DNA of 9,321 nt. Source: Paracoccaceae bacterium. GTDB lineage: Bacteria > Pseudomonadota > Alphaproteobacteria > Rhodobacterales > Rhodobacteraceae. Below, in pieces: positions 1-5,543 of this stretch (within the stretch, counting starts at the first letter, position 1; each line of letters starts with the position of its first letter). A program made the translations under genes and the position numbers. The stretch spans positions 1 to 9,321 of the forward strand of contig SKUV01000034.1 of the NCBI GenBank assembly GCA_007129775.1, in the 5' to 3' direction. The notes beneath the pieces are model-generated. The model did not search any database. It was given only the letters and a program-made list of their open reading frames with translations, and had not been told where the DNA came from.

Positions 1-529
1 CTGCCACCCCCACCAGCGCCTCGTCGCACCACATGAGCGACCGGCCCGCAGGCCAGCCTTCCAGCACGCGGCCGAGCGGCGCCAGATCAGCGATTTCCGG
101 CACGAAAAGGCCCCCGCATTGCTCGGCCGCCTCCACCGCATGGGCCTCCAGCCGGTCGCGGCGGATGCGTTCGGCATTGGTGAATTCGGTCTGCACCGGC
201 AGGATGCGGCGCACGCCCATCTCGGTGGCCTTTTCCACAATGAAATCGGTGCGCGCCTTCTTGATCGGCGCGAACAGGAGCCACAGATCGGGCGGCATCG
301 TCTGGGCGCGCAGGGGCGCCACCGCCTCCAGTTCGCCGCCGCGCTTGCCGGCCTCGCGGACCTCGGCCCGCCACTCGCCATCGCGGCCGTTGAACACCGC
401 CAGAGTGTCGCCGGGGCCGAGCCGCATCACGTTGAACAGGTAATGCGCCTGCGCGCGCGACAGCGCCACGCATTGCCCCGCCCCAAGCGGGTGGTCTAGA
501 TAAAGGCGCACCGACGACGACACCGACAT
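1..529 (-). CDS. rsmE: 16S rRNA (uracil-1498-N3)-methyltransferase RsmE, 3'-truncated by the window edge
   Basis: RsmE methylates N3 of U1498 in the 30S subunit, with S-adenosylmethionine as donor. The first 176 residues are visible (the family is about 240 aa), and the reading frame runs open to base 2. Residues 1-72 look like the N-terminal PUA-like RNA-binding domain (RLYLDHPLG near 8-16, AHYLFNVMRLGPGD near 28-41, FNGRDGEW at 46-53). Residues from about 80 begin the SPOUT fold, with the family signatures KKARTDFIVEKATEMGV (90-106), LPVQTEF (110-116) and EAAEQCGG (133-140). The C-terminal knot that binds SAM lies off the window, so catalytic completeness cannot be judged. The start at 529 is chosen because the alternative ATG at 540 is out of frame and soon hits a stop. 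No Shine-Dalgarno is visible. The gene is divergent from ubiA, whose start is 11 bp away. Identity is secure from the motifs. Confidence 0.95.
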   Translation of the reverse strand, partial: MSVSSSVRLYLDHPLGAGQCVALSRAQAHYLFNVMRLGPGDTLAVFNGRDGEWRAEVREAGKRGGELEAVAPLRAQTMPPDLWLLFAPIKKARTDFIVEKATEMGVRRILPVQTEFTNAERIRRDRLEAHAVEAAEQCGGLFVPEIADLAPLGRVLEGWPAGRSLMWCDEALVGVA

Positions 530-540
530 GGACCGACCAT

Positions 541-1536
541 ATGGCCGAGCACGCCCGGATGCCAGAGCCGACACCAGAGCCGACACCAGAGCCCCCCGCC
601 ACCGTCGCCGATGCGGTGGCCGGCAACTGGGTGGACCGGCACGCGCCCGCCCCATGGCGGCCCTTTCTGCGGCTGTCGCGCGCCGACCGGCCCATCGGCA
701 CCTGGCTGTTGCTGCTGCCCTGCTGGTGGGGGGCGCTGCTGGCGGCCTCGGCCAGCCCGGGCAGCGCGGGGGGGCTGACGCTGTGGGTCATGGCGGGTTG
801 CGCCCTGGGCGCGGTGCTGATGCGCGGCGCGGGCTGCACATGGAACGACATCACCGACCGCGATATCGACGGCCATGTGGAACGCACGCGCGCCCGCCCG
901 CTGCCCTCGGGGCAGGTCGGCCTGCGGGGCGCGGTGCTGTGGATGGGGGCGCAGGCGCTGGTGGCCTTCGCCATCCTGCTGAGCTTCAACACTCCGGCCA
1001 TCGCGCTGGGCATCGCATCGCTCGGGCTGGTGGCGATCTATCCTTTCGCCAAGCGTTTCACATGGTGGCCGCAGGTCTTTCTGGGGCTGGCGATCAACTG
1101 GGGCGCGTTGCTGGCATGGGCGGCGGCGGGGGGCGGGCTGTCGGCGGCGCCGGTGCTTCTGTATCTGGCGGGTATCGCGTGGACGCTCTTTTACGATACG
1201 ATCTATGCGCTGCAGGACCGCGAGGATGACGCGCTGATCGGGGTGAAATCCACGGCACTTCTGTTCGGCGCCCGAACGCGGCAGTGGCTGCGCGGCTTTC
1301 TGGTGGCGGCGGTGGTGCTGATGTCAGCGGCGGTGGCCGTGGCGCTGAGCCCGGCGGCAAGCCTCTGGGCGATGCTGCTGGCGCTGGCCGGGGTCTGGGC
1401 CTTCGGCTGGCACATGGTCTGGCAACTGGCTCGCCTCGACACCGAGGATCCCGACACCTGCCTGCGGGTCTTTCGCAGCAACCGCGACGCGGGGCTGCTG
1501 CCTGCGCTGTTTCTTGCCGCATCACTTTTCGTTTGA
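541..1536 (+). CDS. ubiA: 4-hydroxybenzoate polyprenyltransferase (UbiA)
   Basis: Integral membrane prenyltransferase of ubiquinone synthesis; it attaches the polyprenyl chain to 4-hydroxybenzoate with Mg2+. The 331 aa have both Asp-rich motifs of the UbiA superfamily: N102-D103-x2-D106-x3-D110 (WNDITDRDID), and Y218-D219-T220 followed by LQDREDD at 224-230. These bind the prenyl diphosphate through Mg2+. Hydrophobic segments alternate with short loops throughout (for example 53-70, 80-95, 130-150, 155-170, 180-197, 203-218, 250-290), and SRADRPIGTWLLLLPCWW (46-63) is typical of proteobacterial UbiA. The first ~20 residues are a Pro/Glu/Thr repeat that is probably not part of the fold. A second in-frame ATG at 559 (MPEP...) is an equally good start, since neither has a clear Shine-Dalgarno; it would leave 29 bp to rsmE. 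Stop TGA at 1534-1536. Function is very likely; the start is uncertain. Confidence 0.95.
   Translation: MAEHARMPEPTPEPTPEPPATVADAVAGNWVDRHAPAPWRPFLRLSRADRPIGTWLLLLPCWWGALLAASASPGSAGGLTLWVMAGCALGAVLMRGAGCTWNDITDRDIDGHVERTRARPLPSGQVGLRGAVLWMGAQALVAFAILLSFNTPAIALGIASLGLVAIYPFAKRFTWWPQVFLGLAINWGALLAWAAAGGGLSAAPVLLYLAGIAWTLFYDTIYALQDREDDALIGVKSTALLFGARTRQWLRGFLVAAVVLMSAAVAVALSPAASLWAMLLALAGVWAFGWHMVWQLARLDTEDPDTCLRVFRSNRDAGLLPALFLAASLFV
562..593 (+). repeat. 12-bp tandem repeat, about 2.7 copies, at the ubiA 5' end
   Basis: The unit CCAGAGCCGACA occurs at 562-573 and 574-585, and its first eight bases recur at 586-593. Because 12 is a multiple of three it encodes the in-frame peptide repeat PEP-TPEP-TPEP just after the alternative ubiA start at 559. 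Copy number could vary without breaking the frame. It lies in a non-conserved leader, so effects on enzyme activity are probably small. Confidence 0.8.
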
Positions 1537-1603
1537 TTGAACCCCGCGAGGGGCGGGCGTAAGAGGTGCGAAAGGCCAACGACACGAAGGCACCGCCTCG
1601 CCC

Positions 1604-3550
1604 ATGCGCAACAAACCCGCACTGATCGCCGCCGCCGTCCTCGTTGCCGCGGGGCTTGCCGCGTGGGGCGGCGCGACGGTCGCGGCCAATATCATCGAAC
1701 GCACCACCCGCGAGGCCATCGCCGAGCGGTTGCAGGCCGAGGGGCTGGGCTGGGCCGAGGTGCGCACCGACGGGCTGCAGGTGATCCTGAGCGGAACGGC
1801 GGCGACCGAGGCGATGCGCTTTCGGGTGCTGTCGGTCGCCGGCAGCATCGCCGATCAGGCCCGCGTGATCGATCGGATGGACGTGGCCGACGCGCTGACC
1901 GTCGAGGCGCCGCGCTTTACCGTCGAGGTGCTGCGCAACGACGACGACATCTCCTTGATCGGGCTCGTGCCGATGTCCACGGGGCGGCAGGGGCTGCTGC
2001 AGGGGCTGGGCACGATCTCGCGCGAGCTGGAGGTGGCCGACATGCTCGACAGCGCCGAGTATCCGGTGCCGGACGGCTGGGCCCCGGCGCTCGATTTCGG
2101 CATCCGCGCGGTGCGGATGCTGCCGCAATCCAAGGTCACGGTCACCGCCGGGCAGGTCCGGATCGCCGCCATTGCGAACAACCGCGACGATCAGCGCCGG
2201 CTGGAGCGGGAGTTGCGCAGCATTGCCCCCGCCGGCATCGCGCTGTCGCTGGAGATCAGCGCGCCGCGCCCGGTGATCGCCCCCTTCATCCTGCGTTTCG
2301 CCATCGACGAGACCGGCGCGCGCTTCAACGCCTGTTCGGCCGACAGCGAGGAGGCGCGCGCGACCATTCTCGAAGCGGGCGTGGCCGTCGGCGCCTCGGC
2401 CCGGGCCGGCTGCACCATCGGGCTGGGCGTTCCCAGCCCCCACTGGGGCGAGGCCGCGGCGCAGGGCATCGCCGCACTGGCCGAGCTTGGCGCCGGCACG
2501 ATCACCTTTTCCGATACGGATGTGGAAATCCTCGTGCCCCACGATGTGCCCGAAGACCGCCTGCTCGCGGTGCAGGAGGCGCTTGATGCGGCGATGGCCG
2601 ACGCGTTTTCGCTCAGCGCGACGCGGCTGCCCGCCCCGGTGGTCGAGACCGGCGCGCCGCAGGCCGAGTTCGTCGCAACGCTCAGCGCCGAGGGCGATCT
2701 GGTGCTCAGCGGCGCGCTGAGCGATGCGCGGATGCTCGACACCGTCGAGAGCTTCGCCAAGGCCCGCTTCGGCGCGCAATCGGTGGAAAATACTGTCGGC
2801 GTCGTGGAAAGCCTGCCCGAAGGCTGGTCGCGCCGCGTCCTGACCGGGCTGGAGGCGCTGACGGAATTGCACAACGGCGCGCTGATCGTGCGCGAGGAGG
2901 AGCTGGAATTGCGCGGCACCAGCGGCAACCCCGATTCCTCGGACGTGGTCTCGCGCGTGCTTTCGGAACGGCTGGGGCGCGGGCAGGTCTTTCGCGTGGC
3001 CGTCGATTATGACGAGGAACTGGACCCGGTGGCTCAGGCACCCACCCCGGAACGCTGCGAGGCGCGCGTGGCCGATATCCTCGCCCAGCGCCAGATCACC
3101 TTTGCCCCCGGTCAGGCACGGATCGAGGGCGAGGCGGCGCAGGTGCTCGACGACATCGCCGAGGTGCTGCGCGAATGCGGTGAACTGCCGTTCGAGATCG
3201 GTGGCCATACCGACAGTCAGGGCCGGGCCGAGATGAACCTCGCGCTCAGCCAGCAGCGCGCCGCCGCAGTGCAGGAGGGGCTGGTGCAGCGTCGGGTGCT
3301 GGTGTCGCAGATGGAAGCCGTGGGCTACGGCCCCAACCGGCCGATCGCCGAAAACGACACCCCCGAGGGGCGCGAGGCCAACCGCAGGATCGAGTTTCGC
3401 CTGATCCGCCCCGCCGAAGAGGGGGTGGAAACCGACCCCCTTGGCCGGGCCCGCGATCCGGAGCTGGAAGCGACCCTTGAAATCAGGGTCGAAACCGCCG
3501 ATAGCAGCACCGTCCGCCCCGAGGCACGCCCCGGCGACGACGACGACTGA
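1604..3550 (+). CDS. OmpA-family peptidoglycan-binding protein with BON-like repeats
   Basis: Envelope protein of 648 aa. Residues 1-5 are short and basic (MRNK), followed by a hydrophobic stretch at about 6-30: either a signal peptide or, as no strong cleavage site is evident, an inner-membrane anchor. Segments of about 32-105, 180-235, 285-345 and 355-405 show the alternating helix/strand pattern of BON-type modules (for example AIAERLQAEGLGWAEVRTDG and LVLSGALSDARMLDTVESFAKARFG). This is the arrangement known from mycobacterial ArfA/Rv0899, by resemblance only. Residues 485-601 are an OmpA C-terminal domain: GGHTDSQGRAEMNLALSQQRAAAV (533-556), with D537 and R552 spaced 15 apart like the Asp/Arg pair that holds diaminopimelate in OmpA, then YGPNRPIAENDTPEGREANRRIEF. 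The tail is acidic and ends DDDD. Four cysteines (244, 270, 485, 525) could form two disulfides. The ATG at 1604 has only a weak AAGG 13 nt upstream. It lies 67 bp after ubiA and 53 bp before the coiled-coil gene. The OmpA domain is certain; the exact role is unknown. Confidence 0.9.
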   Translation: MRNKPALIAAAVLVAAGLAAWGGATVAANIIERTTREAIAERLQAEGLGWAEVRTDGLQVILSGTAATEAMRFRVLSVAGSIADQARVIDRMDVADALTVEAPRFTVEVLRNDDDISLIGLVPMSTGRQGLLQGLGTISRELEVADMLDSAEYPVPDGWAPALDFGIRAVRMLPQSKVTVTAGQVRIAAIANNRDDQRRLERELRSIAPAGIALSLEISAPRPVIAPFILRFAIDETGARFNACSADSEEARATILEAGVAVGASARAGCTIGLGVPSPHWGEAAAQGIAALAELGAGTITFSDTDVEILVPHDVPEDRLLAVQEALDAAMADAFSLSATRLPAPVVETGAPQAEFVATLSAEGDLVLSGALSDARMLDTVESFAKARFGAQSVENTVGVVESLPEGWSRRVLTGLEALTELHNGALIVREEELELRGTSGNPDSSDVVSRVLSERLGRGQVFRVAVDYDEELDPVAQAPTPERCEARVADILAQRQITFAPGQARIEGEAAQVLDDIAEVLRECGELPFEIGGHTDSQGRAEMNLALSQQRAAAVQEGLVQRRVLVSQMEAVGYGPNRPIAENDTPEGREANRRIEFRLIRPAEEGVETDPLGRARDPELEATLEIRVETADSSTVRPEARPGDDDD

Positions 3551-3586
3551 CCGCGCGGGAACCCGCCACACATGCGGCGACCGGCC

Positions 3587-3594
3587 AGAGGAGA
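3587..3594 (+). promoter_or_regulatory. Ribosome binding site of the coiled-coil membrane protein gene
   Basis: AGAGGAGA lies about 9-12 nt before the ATG at 3604. It is one of the clearest Shine-Dalgarno sequences in the window and is a main reason to accept the small downstream gene as real. Confidence 0.65.
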
Positions 3595-3603
3595 GCGCCC
3601 GAC

Positions 3604-3930
3604 ATGAACCGCAGCGAATTCATCCTCGCAACCGCGCTGGTGCTGTTCATCGCCTTCGCCATGGGATGGTTCGCCTATTGGCTCATCCATCGCTTTACCC
3701 GGGTCATCCAGTCCGACATCGGAGAGCTTGACCGCATGGCCCAGCAACTCCACGAGGCCGAGGAATTGCGCGATCAGGCGATTGTCTACATGCAGCAGCG
3801 CGAGGCCGAACTGATCAACCAGATCACCCAGACCGAGGCCGAACTCAGCGCCGCCATGGACGGCCTGCGCGCGGCCCGCCACGAAGCGGAGGAGTTGCGC
3901 GACGCGCTCGACCGCGCGCGCAGCGCTTAG
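3604..3930 (+). CDS. Small membrane-anchored coiled-coil protein, function unknown
   Basis: A 108-aa protein with one N-terminal transmembrane helix (about residues 6-28) and a long charged helix from about 38 to 105, rich in Glu, Gln, Arg and Ala with no proline: a probable coiled coil. The seven-residue motif EAEELRD appears at 51-57 and again at 94-100. The likely topology is a short N-terminus, a membrane anchor, then a soluble rod, but which side faces the cytoplasm cannot be told from sequence alone. A strong Shine-Dalgarno precedes the start, and the gene follows the OmpA/BON gene by 53 bp on the same strand without an evident terminator, so co-transcription is likely. Base composition matches its neighbours. 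I do not recognise a named family; such anchor-plus-coiled-coil proteins often act as scaffolds in envelope or division machinery, but that is only an analogy. Confidence 0.85.
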   Translation: MNRSEFILATALVLFIAFAMGWFAYWLIHRFTRVIQSDIGELDRMAQQLHEAEELRDQAIVYMQQREAELINQITQTEAELSAAMDGLRAARHEAEELRDALDRARSA

Positions 3931-3960
3931 GCACGAGGCCCCGCGCAGCCGCCATTGCGC

Positions 3961-4011
3961 AGATTGCGTTCGAAGACAGATTGCGTTCGAAGACAGATTG
4001 CGTTCGAAGAC
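3961..4011. repeat. Three perfect tandem copies of a 17-bp unit between convergent genes
   Basis: AGATTGCGTTCGAAGAC occurs at 3961-3977, 3978-3994 and 3995-4011 with no mismatch and no spacer. Each copy contains the palindrome TTCGAA (3969-3974, 3986-3991, 4003-4008). It lies in the 154-bp gap between the stop of the coiled-coil gene (3930) and the stop of moaE (4085). A 5-bp GC stem (4012-4016 with 4020-4024, loop AAG) follows directly but has no T-run, so it is not a convincing terminator. 17 bp is not a multiple of three, and no plausible gene covers it. No other copy was seen in the window. Role unknown: candidates are replication slippage, a repeated protein-binding site, or part of the 3' ends of the convergent transcripts. 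Confidence 0.95.
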
Positions 4012-4084
4012 CGGGCAAGGCCCGCCCCTGCCCCGTTGCAAGACACTGCAGCCGCCACCTTCTGCGCCCCCAGGCACGCCGGCC

Positions 4085-4528
4085 TCACCAGCGGTTCAGG
4101 GCGTTCTCGTCGCTGTCCTTGGCCGCCACCCATTCGGCGCCGTCGGGGCCGATTTCCTTTTTCCAGAACGGGGCGCGGGATTTGAGGTAATCCATCAGGA
4201 AATCGGCCGCCATAAAGGCGTCGGCCCGGTGCGGGGCGGCAGTGGCGACCATCATGATCGGCTCGGCCGGGCGCAGCGGCCCGAAGCGGTGGATGACCAG
4301 CGCATCCGACAGCGCCCAGCGCGCCGCAGCCTGATCCACGATCTCGCCGATGGCGCGTTCGGTCATGCCGGGGTAATGCTCGATCTCCATCCGCGACAGC
4401 CCGCCGCCGGGCAGATCGCGCACGATGCCGGTAAAGGTGACGACCGCGCCCGCCCCCGATTGCCGCGCAACGAAGGCGCCGGTTTCGGCGCCGGTGTCGA
4501 ACGGTTCTGCCTGCACGCGCACCTGCAT
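4085..4528 (-). CDS. moaE: Molybdopterin synthase catalytic (large) subunit MoaE
   Basis: MoaE with MoaD forms the cytosolic heterotetramer that inserts two sulfurs into cyclic pyranopterin monophosphate to make molybdopterin. The 147 aa are the usual length. Visible signatures: GAVVTFTGIVRD (27-38), EIEHYPGM (48-55), IHRFGPL (79-85), H100-R101 and DYLKSRAPFWKKE (113-125). By alignment to E. coli MoaE, K116 and K123 match the active-site lysines K119 and K126. The start at 4528 is preceded by AAAGGGG about 7-8 nt upstream; the longer open frame to 4810 is rejected because its extra 94 residues only shadow moaD. It begins 20 nt after the moaD stop, so the two subunits are co-transcribed and probably made in fixed proportion. 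It is the last gene of the uvrC-pgsA-moaD-moaE group. Confidence 0.96.
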   Translation of the reverse strand: MQVRVQAEPFDTGAETGAFVARQSGAGAVVTFTGIVRDLPGGGLSRMEIEHYPGMTERAIGEIVDQAAARWALSDALVIHRFGPLRPAEPIMMVATAAPHRADAFMAADFLMDYLKSRAPFWKKEIGPDGAEWVAAKDSDENALNRW

Positions 4529-4548
4529 CGCGCCGCCCCTTTGCGCGC

Positions 4549-4794
4549 CTAGCCGCCCGTCATGGGCGGAAAGAAGGCAACCTCGCGCACCCCTTTCAGC
4601 GGCGCGTCGAAATCCGCCAGTTCCTGATCCAGCGCCACCCGCAGCGCCGCAGGGTCGGCGAAGGCTGCGGCATAGCGTTCTTCGCGCGCGCACAGCTCCG
4701 CCACCAGGTCGGCGACGGTTTCGGCCTCTGTCTGGACCCGTTCGCGCGGCAGGCCGATACGCTCGCGCACCCATGCGAAATAGAGAACATCCAT
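4549..4794 (-). CDS. moaD: Molybdopterin synthase sulfur-carrier subunit MoaD
   Basis: Ubiquitin-fold sulfur carrier of 81 aa. Its C-terminal Gly-Gly is adenylated (by MoeB) and converted to a thiocarboxylate that MoaE uses. The sequence ends VAFFPPMTGG with the stop directly after the double Gly, which defines the family. The N-terminus MDVLYFAWVRERIG and the central helix ETVADLVAELCAREERY fit the beta-grasp fold. The ATG at 4794 overlaps the pgsA stop by one base (TGATG on the minus strand), and a GAGG (4805-4808) lies inside the pgsA end about 10 nt upstream, so translation is probably coupled to pgsA. No other Moco gene is in the window; moaA, moaC and moeB must be elsewhere. Confidence 0.96.
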   Translation of the reverse strand: MDVLYFAWVRERIGLPRERVQTEAETVADLVAELCAREERYAAAFADPAALRVALDQELADFDAPLKGVREVAFFPPMTGG

Positions 4795-5465
4795 CAGCGC
4801 CGCACCTCATCCTTCAGGAATGGCAGGGATTTCACGAAATACTCCCAGCCCGTGACCAGCGTCAGAACCGCCGCGATCCAGATCAGCACCAGCCCCGCCA
4901 GCATGGCATACCACGCCGCCATCGCCGCCGCCCAGACCGCATCGCCCTGCGCGAGGCTTTCCTCGAACTGGGCCGCGGACATCGCCTCCACATGGCTCTG
5001 GTGCAGGTATTCAAGCCCGGTGGCCAGAAACAGCACCCCGATGGCCACCATCTGGGCCGTCGTCTTCCACTTGGCAAGCTTCGTGACCTGCAGCACGCCC
5101 GACTTCTGCCCCAGAAACTCGCGCAGGCCCGACACGAAAACCTCGCGGAACAGGATCACCGTGGCGGGCAGGATCAGCCAGGGATTCATGCCGGAATAGC
5201 CGGTGATGACCAGAAGCGCGATCACCACCATCGCCTTGTCGGCGATCGGGTCGAGCATCGCGCCGATCCGGCTTTCCTGTTTCCAGAGCCGGGCGAGGTA
5301 GCCATCGAAATAATCGGTGATCGCCGCGCCCAGAAACAGCACCAGCGCCAGCCAGTCGGCCCACGGACGGTTGAAATAGAGAAACATGACCGCCACCCCG
5401 GGGGCTGCCAGCAGGCGCAGAGTCGTCAGGATGTTGGGGACGGTCCAGATCATGGGCGCAGCCAT
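4794..5465 (-). CDS. pgsA: CDP-diacylglycerol--glycerol-3-phosphate 3-phosphatidyltransferase (PgsA)
   Basis: Inner-membrane enzyme that transfers a phosphatidyl group from CDP-diacylglycerol to glycerol-3-phosphate, the committed step to phosphatidylglycerol and cardiolipin. From the ATG at 5465 it is 223 aa. The full CDP-alcohol phosphatidyltransferase motif is present: D51-x2-D54-G55-x2-A58-R59-x8-G68-x3-D72-x3-D76. IWTVPNILTTLRLLAAPG (6-23) is the typical start of PgsA, and hydrophobic helices follow at about 22-30, 38-52, 78-90, 94-108, 137-150 and 185-205. Residues 155-182 form a polar insert relative to the 182-aa E. coli protein. The frame is open to 5516, but the extra 17 residues (PACRARPPFPPAGLRA) look like non-coding DNA, contain a strong hairpin and are not family-like. 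5453 (MIWTVPN) is another possible start. It follows uvrC, as in E. coli, and overlaps moaD by one base. Confidence 0.94.
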   Translation of the reverse strand: MAAPMIWTVPNILTTLRLLAAPGVAVMFLYFNRPWADWLALVLFLGAAITDYFDGYLARLWKQESRIGAMLDPIADKAMVVIALLVITGYSGMNPWLILPATVILFREVFVSGLREFLGQKSGVLQVTKLAKWKTTAQMVAIGVLFLATGLEYLHQSHVEAMSAAQFEESLAQGDAVWAAAMAAWYAMLAGLVLIWIAAVLTLVTGWEYFVKSLPFLKDEVRR

Positions 5466-5473
5466 AGCGCGAA

Positions 5474-5501
5474 GCCCGGCCGGTGGGAAGGGCGGCCGGG
5501 C
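5474..5501 (-). other. GC hairpin between uvrC stop and pgsA start
   Basis: GCCCGGCCG (5474-5482) pairs perfectly with CGGCCGGGC (5493-5501), giving nine G-C pairs around a 10-nt loop. On the minus strand it lies after the uvrC stop (5544) and ends 8 nt before the chosen pgsA start (5465). No T-run follows, so it is not a classical intrinsic terminator. It may be an mRNA stability or processing element that lets uvrC and pgsA be expressed at different levels; the role is inference. Confidence 0.5.
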
Positions 5502-5543
5502 GCGGCAAGCTGGCATTCCGGTATGCGGTCGTTCACCTTTGCC

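Noticed and set aside
1542..1553. CCCC-GCGA-GGGG hairpin after ubiA as a terminator
   Set aside because: The stem is only 4 bp and no T-run follows. It is not distinguishable from chance at this GC content.
1094..3571. An 825-aa open frame on the minus strand across ubiA and the OmpA gene
   Set aside because: It is antisense to both genes, has no domain-like segments and no ribosome site, and has the composition of a shadow frame.
3961..4011. The 17-bp repeats as a CRISPR array
   Set aside because: The copies abut without spacers, the unit is too short, and no cas gene is near.
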